A stretch of 64,000 bases of DNA from Sphaerisporangium flaviroseum (GCF_039537005.1 NZ_BAAAZR010000004.1:434001-498000), one strand, 5' to 3'; positions 50,335 to 59,650 are shown, numbered from the stretch's first letter. The notes: a model not told the origin generated them from the sequence alone. A program made the numbers and translations.

Positions 50335-53300
50335 GTGCCAAGCAAGCCCCTTCCAACCCTGTTATCCCGAGCGCGTCGCATAGCGGCCGTCGGCGTGAGT
50401 CTCGCCGTCGTCGGTGTGATGAGCCCGGCCGTTCCGGCGTCCGCGGACCCCGCCCCCACCCCCGCGACGGGTTCGACCAGCAAGTGGAAGGCGACTCCGC
50501 TCACCGCCGCCGACCGCGTCCAGGGGGCGAAGTCCCCGAGCGGCAAGCTCGCCAAGAGTGACGCGTCGCTGTTGAAGGCCACCTCGGCCGCGCCCGTCAA
50601 CGTGGTCGTCAAGCTCGACTACGACTCGTTCGCGGCGTACAAGGGCGGCCTGAAAGGGCTGCCCGGTACGAGCCCGCAGGTCACCGGGAAGAGCCTCGAC
50701 ATCAAGAGCGCACCCGCCAAGCAGTACGAGAAGCACATCGAGGGCATCGAGAACGCCTTCCTCGGCGAGCTGAGCAAGCGGGTTCCCGGCGCCAAGGCGG
50801 GCCAGAAGCTGCGTACGGTCTTCGGCGGCATCGCCCTGACCGTGCCCGCCAACAAGGCGGCGGAACTGCTGAAGCTGCCCGGCGCGGCCGCCGTGCAGGA
50901 GGACAAGCTCCAGCAGCTGCTCACCGACTCCAGCCCCGCCTTCATCGGCGCCCCGACCATCTACAACAAGTTGGGCGGCAGCTCCTCCTCGGGCAAGGGC
51001 GTGATCTTCGCCAGCCTCGACTCCGGCGTCTGGCCGGAGCATCCCTCGTTCGCGGACCCGGGCAACCTGCCCGCTCCCCCGCCCACCAAGGACGGCACGC
51101 CGCGCGTCTGCGACTTCGGGGACAACCCGCTGACGCCCGCGAGCGACACCTTCGTGTGCAACAACAAGCTCGTCGGCGGCCAGCCGTTCCTCGCGACGTA
51201 CAACGCCGTCTTCGGCGGCGAGGTCTACCCCGACAGCGCCCGTGACTCCAACGGTCACGGCACGCACACCGCCACCACCTCCGCGGGCGGCCCGGTCGCG
51301 GACGCCAACCCGCTCGGCATCAGCCGGGGGCCGATCCACGGCATCGCACCCGCCGCCGGCGTGTCGGTCTACAAGGTCTGCGGCGCCGAGGGCTGCTTCC
51401 CCTCCGACTCCGCCGCCGCCGTGGGCCGCGCGATCCTCGACGGCGTCCGCGTGATCAACTTCTCGATCTCCGGCGGCAGCGACCCGTACAGCGACCCGGT
51501 CGAGCTCGCCTTCCTCGACGCCTACGCGGCCGGCGTGTTCGTCTCGGCCTCCGCCGGCAACTCCGGTCCCGGCGCGTCCACCACCGACCACCGCAGCCCG
51601 TGGGTGACGACCGTCGCCGCGTCCACGCAGACCCGTACCTTCCGGTCGACCGTGACGCTCACCGGCAGCGGCGGGGCCACGGCCACCGTCTCCGGCGCCA
51701 CGATCACGGCGGGCATAGCCTCACCGCTTCCCGTCGTGTCGGCCGCCGCCGCACCGTACTCCAACGCGCTGTGCACGACCCCGGCCCCTCCGGGCCTGTT
51801 CACCGGCAAGATCGTCGTCTGCCAGCGCGGGCCCAACCGTGTGCTGAAGGGTTTCAACGTCAAGCAGGGCGGCGCGGCGGGCATGATCCTTTACAACGCC
51901 ACGCCGCTCGACGTCATGACCGACAACCACTGGCTGCCGACGGTCCACATCGACCAGCCGGACAGCACGACCCTGCTGAACTTCCTGGCCGCCAACCCGA
52001 GCACCACCGCCAAGTTCACCCCAGGCACCAAGACGACCTGGCAGGGCGACGCCATGACCACGTTCTCCTCGCGGGGTCCTGGCGGCGACTTCCTCAAGCC
52101 GGACGTCACCGCGCCCGGTCTGCACATCATGGCCGGCACGACCCCGACGCCGGAATCTCCGCTTGAGGGCCCCCCGGGCAACCTCTTCCAGGTGATCGCC
52201 GGCACCTCGATGTCCTCTCCGCACGTGGCCGGGGCCGGGGCCCTGCTGTTCGCGCTGCACCCGGACTGGACGCCGGGCCAGGTCAAGTCCGCCCTGGAGA
52301 CCACGGCCAAGACCTCGGTCACCAAGGAGGACCGGGTCACGCCTGCCGACCCGTTCGACTTCGGCGGCGGGCGCATCGACCTCACCAAGGCCGGCGACCC
52401 CGGCCTGACGCTGGACGAGACCGCGGCCAACTACGCCCTCTCGGCGGCCGATCCCCTGAACCGGATCGACCTGAACGTGCCGTCGGTCAACGCGCCGATC
52501 ATGCCGGGGATCATCACCGCCAAGCGTACGGTCACCAACGTCACGTCCCAGACGCTCACCTTCACCGCCTCCGGCACCGCTCCGAGCGGGGCCAACATCA
52601 CGGTGCTGCCTCCGATCTTCTCCGTGAAGGCCGGCAAGAGCGCCAAGCTGACCATCGTGATCACCGCTCCGGACCTGCCCGACGGGCAGTACTTCGGACA
52701 GGTGAACCTCAAGCAGAGCGGCGGCAGCCGTAACCTGCACCTTCCGGTGGCGTTCTACCGCCAGGAGGGCGTCGTACCGGTCGACCAGACGTGCGCGCCG
52801 AGCACGATCGCCAAGAACACCGGCGAGTCCACGTGCACGGTGACGGTCGAGAACACCACGCTGAACGACGCCGAGGTCACCGCGCTCACCACGCTCGACA
52901 GCAAGCTGCGGCTCAACAGCGTGACCGGGGCCACGAAGATCGGCAGCCAGATCGCGACGACCAAGACCACGCTGGCGGCCCGCCAGCCGGACCGGCCGGT
53001 CATCGCACCGGGAGAGGGCCCGGCGGGCTACCTCCCGCTGGACGCCTTCGGCATCGCACCGATCCCGGTCGGCGACGAGGAGGCCGTCAACTTCACCGTC
53101 CCCGCCTTCGCCTATGCCGGGAGGAGCTACAACCGGATCGGGGTCGTGTCCAACGGCTACAGCGTCGCGGGCGGGACCAACGGGTCGGCGGACATCGAGT
53201 TCGCGCCGCAGACCCTGCCGGACGCGACTCCGCCGAACAACGTGCTGGCCAGCTACTGGACCGACCTGGACGGCACCGGAGCACCCGGCGTCTACGCGGG

Positions 53301-53700
53301 AACGCTCACCGACGGCACCTCCACCTGGCTCGTCATCGAGTGGCGTGTCCACCTGTACGGCGAGACCAGCCTGAAGGTGTTCCAGCAGTGGATCGGGGTC
53401 AACGGCACCGAGGACATCAGCTACGCCTACGACCCGTCCAACCTTCCCGGCGACCCGGGGCCCTCGTTCGGGCTGACCGTGGGCGCCGAGAACGCGGACG
53501 GCTCGGCCGGCAGCCAGATCTCCGGGCCGCCGACCCAGGACTACCGCGTGAGCAGCACGCCGGGCGCTCCTGGAGGGAAGCTCACCTACACCTTGAAGGT
53601 CAAGGGCGTGAGCTCCGGCGTCGGGTCGGTCACCACGGCGACCTCGACTCCTGAGGTGAAGGGCATCACCATTGAAGTAGACAAGATCACCGTCCAGTAA
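50335..53700 (+). CDS. Secreted S8 family subtilisin-like peptidase
   Basis: 1121 residues from GTG 50335 with AGGAGG (50325-50330). Signal peptide about 1-35 (ending VPASA|DPA). An inhibitor I9-type propeptide (about 75-195) is followed by the catalytic domain with Asp229 (SLDSGVW), His308 (NGHGTHTA) and Ser625 (GTSMSSPHVAG). A PA insert (about 460-580, GKIVVCQRGPNRVLKGFNVK) lies between His and Ser. Fn3-like and C-terminal beta domains extend to the end, including a lectin-like section (SYNRIGVVSNGYSVAGG). The architecture matches large plant-cucumisin-like bacterial subtilases. Ends at a strong terminator. Confidence 0.95.
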   Translation: MPSKPLPTLLSRARRIAAVGVSLAVVGVMSPAVPASADPAPTPATGSTSKWKATPLTAADRVQGAKSPSGKLAKSDASLLKATSAAPVNVVVKLDYDSFAAYKGGLKGLPGTSPQVTGKSLDIKSAPAKQYEKHIEGIENAFLGELSKRVPGAKAGQKLRTVFGGIALTVPANKAAELLKLPGAAAVQEDKLQQLLTDSSPAFIGAPTIYNKLGGSSSSGKGVIFASLDSGVWPEHPSFADPGNLPAPPPTKDGTPRVCDFGDNPLTPASDTFVCNNKLVGGQPFLATYNAVFGGEVYPDSARDSNGHGTHTATTSAGGPVADANPLGISRGPIHGIAPAAGVSVYKVCGAEGCFPSDSAAAVGRAILDGVRVINFSISGGSDPYSDPVELAFLDAYAAGVFVSASAGNSGPGASTTDHRSPWVTTVAASTQTRTFRSTVTLTGSGGATATVSGATITAGIASPLPVVSAAAAPYSNALCTTPAPPGLFTGKIVVCQRGPNRVLKGFNVKQGGAAGMILYNATPLDVMTDNHWLPTVHIDQPDSTTLLNFLAANPSTTAKFTPGTKTTWQGDAMTTFSSRGPGGDFLKPDVTAPGLHIMAGTTPTPESPLEGPPGNLFQVIAGTSMSSPHVAGAGALLFALHPDWTPGQVKSALETTAKTSVTKEDRVTPADPFDFGGGRIDLTKAGDPGLTLDETAANYALSAADPLNRIDLNVPSVNAPIMPGIITAKRTVTNVTSQTLTFTASGTAPSGANITVLPPIFSVKAGKSAKLTIVITAPDLPDGQYFGQVNLKQSGGSRNLHLPVAFYRQEGVVPVDQTCAPSTIAKNTGESTCTVTVENTTLNDAEVTALTTLDSKLRLNSVTGATKIGSQIATTKTTLAARQPDRPVIAPGEGPAGYLPLDAFGIAPIPVGDEEAVNFTVPAFAYAGRSYNRIGVVSNGYSVAGGTNGSADIEFAPQTLPDATPPNNVLASYWTDLDGTGAPGVYAGTLTDGTSTWLVIEWRVHLYGETSLKVFQQWIGVNGTEDISYAYDPSNLPGDPGPSFGLTVGAENADGSAGSQISGPPTQDYRVSSTPGAPGGKLTYTLKVKGVSSGVGSVTTATSTPEVKGITIEVDKITVQ

Positions 53701-53708
53701 GCACCCAG

Positions 53709-53741
53709 GCGGGGCCCGGCGGCACGACCGCCGGGCCCCGC
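53709..53741 (+). terminator. Strong hairpin after the subtilase gene
   Basis: Perfect 14-bp stem GCGGGGCCCGGCGG / CCGCCGGGCCCCGC with loop CACGA, 8 bp after the stop. Confidence 0.8.
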
Positions 53742-53826
53742 CGCACGCACGACCGCACCACGGCTCCGGCCGTGGCGTACCCATAAGCGGTTTCACGAGC
53801 ACCGGCGGCTGAGGCCATCGCGGCCG

Positions 53827-53936
53827 GTCAGTCGGTGCGTGCCGGACCTCGTCGGCGGCGTGACCCGTCAGTCGGTGCGAGACCTCGTCGCGGCGTGACC
53901 GGTCAGTCGGTGCCGGATTCCATCGCGGCGTGGTCG
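53827..53936. repeat. Three tandem copies of the argG 3' end
   Basis: Units begin GTCAGTCGGTGC at 53827, 53867 and 53902; the third includes the argG stop. Read on the minus strand, each copy keeps HAA...TD and a stop (argG itself: DHAAMESGTD). The outer copies lie beyond the gene. Confidence 0.85.
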
Positions 53937-55351
53937 AGCAGTTCGTCGTCGGCGGGGACCTCTCCCCGGGAGGCGATCGCCTCGGCGCCGCCCTCGGGCA
54001 TCGCGCCGATCAGCCCGGTCGAGGCCGCCTGCGCGGCACCGATCAACGTCGGGTGCCCGCTGCCGACCATGCCGAGTTGGGCGTACTGTTCAAGCTTGGC
54101 GCGAGAGTCGGCGATGTCGAGGTTCCGCATGGTCAGCTGGCCGATGCGGTCGACGGGGCCGAAGGCGGAGTCCTCGGTCCGTTCCATCGAGAGCTTGTCC
54201 GGGTGGTAGCTGAACGCCGGTCCGGAGGTGTTCAGGACGGAGTAGTCCTCGCCGCGCCGCAGTCGCAGGGTCACCTCGCCGGTGACCGCCGTCCCGACCC
54301 AGCGCTGCAGCGACTCGCGCAGCATCAGCGCCTGCGGGTCGAGCCAGCGGCCTTCGTACAGCAGCCTGCCCAGTCGCCGTCCCTCGTTGTGGTAGCTGGC
54401 GAGGGTGTCCTCGTTGTGGATCGCGTTGACCAGCCGCTCATACGACGCGTGCAGCAACGCCATTCCCGGTGCCTCGTAGATGCCACGGCTCTTGGCCTCG
54501 ATGACCCGGTTCTCGATCTGGTCGGACATGCCCATGCCGTGCCGGCCGCCGATGGCGTTGGCCTCGAGCACCAGGTCGACGGCGGAGGCGAACTCCTTGC
54601 CGTTGATCGTCACCGGTCGTCCCTGCTGGAAGCCGATCGTGACGTCCTCGGTGGCTATCTCGACGGTGGGATCCCAGGACCGCACGCCCATGATCGGCTC
54701 AACGAGCTCTATGCCCGCGTCGAGGTGTTCGAGCGCCTTGGCCTCGTGGGTCGCGCCCCAGATGTTCGCGTCGGTGGAGTAGGCCTTCTCCGTGCTGTCC
54801 CGATAGGGCAGGCCACGGGTGAGCAGCCACTCGGACATCTCCGTGCGACCGCCGAGTTCGCGGACGAAGTCGGCGTCCAGCCACGGCTTGTAGATCCGCA
54901 GGGACGGGTTGGCGAGCAGGCCGTAACGGTAGAACCGCTCGATGTCGTTGCCCTTGAAGGTGGAGCCGTCCCCCCAGATCTGCACGCCGTCCTCGAGCAT
55001 CGCGCGCACCAGCAGGGTGCCCGTGACGGCCCGCCCGAGCGGGGTGGTGTTGAAGTAGACGCGGCCACCTGACCGGATGTGGAACGCCCCGCAGGCCAGG
55101 GCCGCGAGCCCCTCCTCCACGAGGGCCGCCCGGCAGTCGACCAGCCGGGCGATGTCCGCGCCGTACGCCGTGGCGCGCCCGGGCACCGAGGCGATGTCGG
55201 GTTCGTCATGCTGGCCCACGTCGGCGGTGTAGGTGCACGGGACGGCACCCTTCTCGCGCATCCACGCGACCGCTACCGAAGTGTCGAGGCCCCCGGAGAA
55301 GGCGATCCCGACACGTTCACCGACAGGCAGAGAGGTGAGCACCTTGGACAC
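53903..55351 (-). CDS. argG: Argininosuccinate synthase (long type)
   Basis: 482 residues. GTG 55351 gives MSKVLTSLPVGERVGIAFSG, the usual beginning of this type. The ATP pyrophosphatase P-loop SGGLDTS is at 19-25; CTYTADVGQHDEPD, YGLLANPSLRIYKPWLD and EYEAPGMALLHASY-like blocks follow. It joins citrulline and aspartate with ATP to argininosuccinate in arginine synthesis. The C-terminal 35 residues are Gly/Ala/Glu-rich and less conserved. It stands alone, away from argCJBDFR, and has its own probable ARG box at 55375-55388. Confidence 0.95.
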   Translation of the reverse strand: MSKVLTSLPVGERVGIAFSGGLDTSVAVAWMREKGAVPCTYTADVGQHDEPDIASVPGRATAYGADIARLVDCRAALVEEGLAALACGAFHIRSGGRVYFNTTPLGRAVTGTLLVRAMLEDGVQIWGDGSTFKGNDIERFYRYGLLANPSLRIYKPWLDADFVRELGGRTEMSEWLLTRGLPYRDSTEKAYSTDANIWGATHEAKALEHLDAGIELVEPIMGVRSWDPTVEIATEDVTIGFQQGRPVTINGKEFASAVDLVLEANAIGGRHGMGMSDQIENRVIEAKSRGIYEAPGMALLHASYERLVNAIHNEDTLASYHNEGRRLGRLLYEGRWLDPQALMLRESLQRWVGTAVTGEVTLRLRRGEDYSVLNTSGPAFSYHPDKLSMERTEDSAFGPVDRIGQLTMRNLDIADSRAKLEQYAQLGMVGSGHPTLIGAAQAASTGLIGAMPEGGAEAIASRGEVPADDELLDHAAMESGTD

Positions 55352-55374
55352 GAGCAGAAGTATATACACACCTA

Positions 55375-55388
55375 TGCATGACCATGCA
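55375..55388. promoter_or_regulatory. Probable ARG box (ArgR operator) upstream of argG
   Basis: TGCATG-AC-CATGCA, 6-bp inverted repeats about 25-40 bp before the argG start. It resembles Streptomyces ARG boxes (of the CATGCATGCCCATTGCAT type), which bind the arginine repressor ArgR. No argR gene is in this window. Confidence 0.6.
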
Positions 55389-55441
55389 ACACATTCGTGG
55401 CGGTGGTGGCGCAGTGGACCACTCACGTGATCCACTGCGAT

Positions 55442-55942
55442 CTACTTCGCTGCCACCGCAACGGGCGTCCGCCGCAGCGGCATCCGCTCGCCACCGGCGA
55501 TCAGGAGGAAGACGATGAGGCCGAAGGCCGCGAACCCGGTGCCGGTTCTTATGAGGTTGAACATCTCCCACCGGTCCAGGATCGCGGTGTAGCCGGTCGG
55601 CGGCGAGGTGACGGCCCACTTCTCGATCAGCGGGTGGATGGGGACGTTGCCGAACCTGGTGATCAGGAACGTGGTCAGCACCATGGCCGCCGAACCCGCG
55701 GCCAGCAGCCGCGGGACCGAGACCGCCATGACCGCCAGCGCGAGCGTACTGAGCAGCGCCAGTCCCATCATCAACTGCATGACGACGGCGTTGACCTGCA
55801 TCAGCGCCGCGTGGAAGGTCAGACGCACGGGGACGGGCACGGTGTTGAACGCGTAGACCACGTTCACGACCCCGTAGCCGAAGGCTCCCGCGAGCAGGCC
55901 TGTGGAGACGGCCGCCAGCGCTTTGACGAGTCGGTAAAGCAC
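55442..55942 (-). CDS. DUF1772 (anthrone oxygenase-like) membrane protein
   Basis: 166 residues from GTG 55942. Four TM helices: VKALAAVSTGLLAGAFGYGVV, VNAVVMQLMMGLALLSTLAL, LLAAGSAAMVLTTFLITRFG and FAAFGLIVFLLI. The family motif is ITRFGNVPIHPLIEKW, followed by DRWEMFNLIRTGTG. Related to fungal anthrone oxygenases, but bacterial members are uncharacterised. It lies 29 bp downstream of the CMD pseudogene on the same strand, so they may once have been an operon. Confidence 0.8.
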   Translation of the reverse strand: MLYRLVKALAAVSTGLLAGAFGYGVVNVVYAFNTVPVPVRLTFHAALMQVNAVVMQLMMGLALLSTLALAVMAVSVPRLLAAGSAAMVLTTFLITRFGNVPIHPLIEKWAVTSPPTGYTAILDRWEMFNLIRTGTGFAAFGLIVFLLIAGGERMPLRRTPVAVAAK

Positions 55943-55970
55943 GATACGAAGCTCCTGCGAGACGGTGTTC

Positions 55971-56627
55971 TCAATGGGTGGACGGTCGGCCGGTGACGGC
56001 GGACTCGATGTGGTCGATGGCGACCATCGCGCCGAAGGCCATCAGGTGCAGCAGGCAGTGGTCGGTGTAGGCGGCGGTGCGCCAGCGGCTGACGTCGTCC
56101 TCGGTCACCTCGGCCGGTGCCAGTCCCGCGAGGATCGCCAGGACGACCCCGGGCCGGTCGCCGGGGTCGAGGGACGCCAGTGGCTTGGCCTGCCACCCGC
56201 GGTCGCCGGAGGGAAGCTCCTGCCCTCAGGTCCGGGGCTTCGGGGTGGGCGGTGGCGCGGGCCCACCGCGCGATGGCCGCGACCTCCTCGTCGTCCGGGT
56301 CGTCGCCACGGTGCAGCGCCTCGGCCGCGTCTCCCCCGCCCGCCAGCTCAAGGAAGACGAGTGGCCGGCGACGTCGTACGCGCACTGGTTGGCCTGCGAA
56401 ACCGACACCGTGACGACCTCCTTGTGCCGGCGGGGAGCGGTGCCGGCCACCAGCGCCTCGCGCAGCAGGGCCCAGCCGGGCACGAGGAGTTCCGGTGCCG
56501 GCGACAGCATCATGACCGCGGGGCCGATAGTGCTGAACTTTTCGTTGACCTGCTCGTAGACGGCGGCCACCTGATCGGTCGCGTCTTCGGGCGGCACTGG
56601 GGTGATGTGGCGGAAAAGCGAGTGCAT
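55971..56627 (-). pseudogene. Carboxymuconolactone decarboxylase-like (AhpD fold) gene with two frameshifts
   Basis: Start ATG 56627 after GGAGGA. Frame 1: MHSLFRHITPVPPEDATDQV to VSQANQCAYDVAGHSS. Near 56350 the sense moves to another frame (FLELAGGGDAAEALHRGDDPDD, EEVAAIARWARAT), and near 56225-56235 it returns to the first (GDRPGVVLAILAGLAPAEVT, HCLLHLMAFGAMVAIDHIES) up to the TGA at 55971-55973. The usual CxxC pair is also reduced to one Cys (QCAYDVAGH). Either a recently broken gene or two sequencing errors. Confidence 0.75.
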
Positions 56628-56880
56628 GATGCGGTCCTCCTGTAGATGACGCCGCCCCTGGCGACGCTGCGCCGGTCCCGGCACCACACCGAGCACACGG
56701 GGTGCTCGGGTGATCCAGGCTGCGATCGTCACCCGTACGAGGGTCCGCGGGCGTCCTGCCAGGGGAGATGCTTCGGTTACGCCACGGAGCGCAGGACGGG
56801 CGGAAGTACCACGCCGGGAGTAGTCCGGTTTCCGCCCTGGTGTGGAGGAGGTACGACCCGCCAGGCTCTACCGTGCTGGG

Positions 56881-58068
56881 ATGGGGTTCGTGCGCGAATG
56901 GCAGCCGCTGGCCGGATACGTCCAGGGCCGGTGGCGTCCGCTCGCCATGGACCTACTGGTCGCGGCGGTGGTCGGCCTGGCGCAGGTGGGCGGCGCCGTC
57001 TCACGGCCGGGCGTGCAGCCGCTGGACTACGTGCTCGTGCTGATCGGCGCGGCCGCCATCGCCGCTTGGCGCAGGGCCCCGGCCGCCGCCGTGGTCGTCG
57101 CGACCACCTGCATGCTGCTCTACGTACTGAGGACGCATCCGGGGCCGCCCGCCGCCTTCCCGGTGCTGATCACGGTGTTCGCCGCCGTCAGGGCGGGCCA
57201 CCGGCTGCTCCCGGCCCTCGCGGGCGCGGTGTTCCTCGGCGGCACCCTGGCCGGCAGCCTGCTGACGGACGCGCCCGTCCAGCAGACCGGCGATCCCACG
57301 GTCCTGCTGCTCGGGTGGTTCCTCGCGGCGGGCATCGGGGGGACGGTCACCCGGGCCAGGCACGCGTACCTCGAACAGGCGCAGCAACGGGCGGCCGAGG
57401 CCGAACGCACCCGGGAGGAGGCCGCGCTGCGGCGGGCCGGGGAGGAACGGCTGCGCATCGCCAGGGAACTGCACGACTCGCTCACCCACAGCATCTCGAT
57501 CATCAAGGTGCAGGCGGGGGTGGCCGTGCACCTGGCCCGCAAGCGCGGCGAGGAGGTTCCCGAGGCGCTGCTGGCCATCCAGGAGGCCAGTGGCGAGGCG
57601 ATGCGCGAACTGCGCGCCACCCTGGAGGTGCTGCGCGACGATGCCGGTGAACCCCCTGGCACCGGGTTGGACCGGCTGGACGACCTGGTTGCCCGGGCGC
57701 GCTCGGCGGGCCTGCCGGTCACCGTGGAGATCAGCGGCGAACCCCGCCCGCTACCCGCCGCCGTCGACCGCGCGGGTTACCGGATCGTCCAGGAGGCGCT
57801 CACCAACGTCGCGCGGCACGCCTCCGGGCACACCCAGGCGTCGGTGCACGTGGACTACGGCGCGACCGAGCTCACGGTGCGGGTCGACGACGACGGCCGC
57901 CTGCCCGCCGGCGCGCGGCCGGTGCCCGGCGTCGGCCTGACCGGTATGCGTGAGCGGGTCACCGCCCTCGGGGGCCGGCTGCGCACCGGCCCCCGTCCCG
58001 AGGGCGGCTTCACCATCCGCGCCAGCCTCCCCCTGACGAACGCAGCGCTGACGAAGGACATCCTGTGA
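56881..58068 (+). CDS. NarL-type sensor histidine kinase
   Basis: 395 residues from ATG 56881; the frame extends upstream without conservation. TM helices occupy about 20-160 (LAMDLLVAAVVGLAQVGGAV, VLVLIGAAAIAAW, VLLLGWFLAAGIGG). A coiled-coil linker (AQQRAAEAERTREEAALRR) leads to HisKA_3 with His198 (RIARELHDSLTHSISII). HATPase_c follows with EALTNVARH, VDDDGRLP and GVGLTGMRERV. It has a short ATP lid, unlike the kinase at 46174. Overlaps the next gene by 4 bp. Confidence 0.93.
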   Translation: MGFVREWQPLAGYVQGRWRPLAMDLLVAAVVGLAQVGGAVSRPGVQPLDYVLVLIGAAAIAAWRRAPAAAVVVATTCMLLYVLRTHPGPPAAFPVLITVFAAVRAGHRLLPALAGAVFLGGTLAGSLLTDAPVQQTGDPTVLLLGWFLAAGIGGTVTRARHAYLEQAQQRAAEAERTREEAALRRAGEERLRIARELHDSLTHSISIIKVQAGVAVHLARKRGEEVPEALLAIQEASGEAMRELRATLEVLRDDAGEPPGTGLDRLDDLVARARSAGLPVTVEISGEPRPLPAAVDRAGYRIVQEALTNVARHASGHTQASVHVDYGATELTVRVDDDGRLPAGARPVPGVGLTGMRERVTALGGRLRTGPRPEGGFTIRASLPLTNAALTKDIL

Positions 58069-58727
58069 TCCGCGTCATCCTCGTCGACGACCAGGCCCTG
58101 ATCCGCGCAGGCTTCCGCGCGCTGCTTGAGCCGGAGGACGACATCAAGGTGGTCGGCGAGGCGCCGGACGGCCGGGAGGGCCTCGCCATGGCCCGCGAAC
58201 TGGTCCCGGACGTGGTGCTCATCGACGTGCAGATGCCGGTGATGGACGGCATCGAGGCGACGCGGCGCATCGTGGCCGACGCACGCCTGTCACAGGTCCA
58301 CGTGGTGATCCTCACCAACTTCGGGCTGGACGAGTACGTCTTCGACGCGCTGCGCGCGGGCGCGACCGGGTTCCTGGTCAAGGACGCCGACCCGGCGGAC
58401 CTGCTGCACGGCATCCACGTGGCGGCGCGCGGGGACGCGCTGCTCGCCCCGGCGATCACCCGCCGGCTGATCGGCGAGTTCGTCGCCCGCCGTCCCCGGA
58501 CCGTCCCGCCCGGCCTGCAGTCCCTGACCAACCGCGAGCGTGAGGTCGTGGCGCTGGTCGCCCAGGGCATGACCAACGACGAGATAGCCGCGCACATGTA
58601 CATCAGCCCGTCCACGGCCAAGACCCACGTCAGCCGCGCCATGATCAAGCTCCACGCCCGCGACCGCGCCCAACTCGTCGTCTTCGCCTACCAGTCCGGA
58701 CTCGTCACCCCGAACGGCGCAGGGTGA
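58065..58727 (+). CDS. LuxR/NarL-family response regulator
   Basis: 220 residues from GTG 58065, overlapping the kinase stop. Receiver with DD (8-9), Asp54 (VLIDVQMPVMDG) and Lys in FLVKDADPAD. The C-terminal HTH is SLTNREREVVALVAQGMTND, EIAAHMYISPSTAKTHVSRA. Cognate regulator of the kinase at 56881. The targets are not evident, although the divergent CMD/DUF1772 genes are candidates. Confidence 0.93.
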   Translation: MIRVILVDDQALIRAGFRALLEPEDDIKVVGEAPDGREGLAMARELVPDVVLIDVQMPVMDGIEATRRIVADARLSQVHVVILTNFGLDEYVFDALRAGATGFLVKDADPADLLHGIHVAARGDALLAPAITRRLIGEFVARRPRTVPPGLQSLTNREREVVALVAQGMTNDEIAAHMYISPSTAKTHVSRAMIKLHARDRAQLVVFAYQSGLVTPNGAG

Positions 58728-58839
58728 CCCCCAGGCCCCCTTTCGGAGGAAGAGGAGGCCCGTGCGGTCCGTCAGAGGAACGCCGATCGGGTGGGAAGCA
58801 TCTCCAGAAGTGCGGCGTGAACCCGCGTCCGGGAGGCGC

Positions 58840-59322
58840 TCAGGGCTGGAGCGGTTTGGCGAAGCAGCGGCTGCTTTCGCTGAAGCGGTAGTAGCCGAAC
58901 TTGGCGCAGGGCTCGTAGCCGCTGGAGCTGTACAGGGCTATGGCCTCGGGCTGGGCGATGCCGGTCTCCAGGACCATGCGGACGCGTCCCGCCGTGCGGG
59001 CGTCGGCTTCCAGGTGGGCCAGGATGCGGCGGGCCAGTCCGTTGCCGCGGAGTGCCTCCACCACGTACATCCGCTTGATCTCGGCGTCACCGTCCGAGTA
59101 GCCCTCCTCGCCGGCTTCCCTGGCGCGCCACCCTCCGCTGGCGATGGGGATGCCGTCCTCGTCGTACGCGATGACGTACAGGCCGTTCGGCGGCTCGAAC
59201 ATGGACGGGTCCAGCGGTGTCGCGTCGCCGTCACCCTGGTAGCGCCGGCCGTACTCGGCCTGTACCTCTTTGTTCAGCCTGACCGCGTCCGGGTGGTCGA
59301 ACGAGACACGGCGAAGTTCCAC
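58840..59322 (-). CDS. GNAT-family N-acetyltransferase
   Basis: 160 residues from GTG 59322, with AGGAAAGG upstream; an ATG at 59427 would add a non-conserved leader. Acetyl-CoA motif A is EIKRMYVVEALRGNGLARRILAHLEADART (R-x-x-G-x-A form), then VLETGIAQPEAIALYSSSGYE (motif B). The acceptor is unknown. The region upstream of the start contains a 29-bp repeat. Confidence 0.88.
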   Translation of the reverse strand: MELRRVSFDHPDAVRLNKEVQAEYGRRYQGDGDATPLDPSMFEPPNGLYVIAYDEDGIPIASGGWRAREAGEEGYSDGDAEIKRMYVVEALRGNGLARRILAHLEADARTAGRVRMVLETGIAQPEAIALYSSSGYEPCAKFGYYRFSESSRCFAKPLQP

Positions 59323-59364
59323 TAGAGCGCCTTTCCTGGGGACAAAATGGCTAGCCGCGACGAT

Positions 59365-59436
59365 AGCAACGCAACGCCGCCCTAACGGCACCGAGCAACG
59401 CAACGCCCTGCTGACGGCACCGACCAACGCGACGCC
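59365..59436. repeat. Tandem repeat, 29 bp, two and a half copies
   Basis: AGCAACGCAACGCC... at 59365-59393 and 59394-59422, then a partial copy from 59423. It lies 43 bp before the GNAT start. Confidence 0.8.
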
Positions 59437-59454
59437 GGGCGGCCCGCCCCAGAC

Positions 59455-59650
59455 TCACAGCTGCGTGCGGGCCTCCTGGATGTGGCGCATGATTCCGTCG
59501 GCGCCGCGTACGGGCACGGGTACGGGCCGGTCCTCCGCTTCCGGGCCGCCAATTGCCTGCGCAGCGTACCCGCCGACCTCCGCGGAGCCGTCCATAACAC
59601 GGTGGTAGGGGAGAACTGGCGTATCCCCGGCGGGCTCCGCCGCGCATACC
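59455..59650 (-). pseudogene. Relic resembling the C-terminal MGMT/Ada methyltransferase domain
   Basis: The minus strand reads AKVCAAEPAGDTPVLPYHRV, then MDGSAEVGGYA and a tail to a stop at 59455. In O6-alkylguanine-DNA alkyltransferases the segment is ...ACAANPxPxxxPCHRVVxxDGSLGGY; here the acceptor Cys is Tyr (PYHR), which forbids methyl transfer. The N-terminal part of the domain is not recognisable. It could be an alkyltransferase-like binding protein, but the missing upstream part argues for a relic. Confidence 0.45.
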
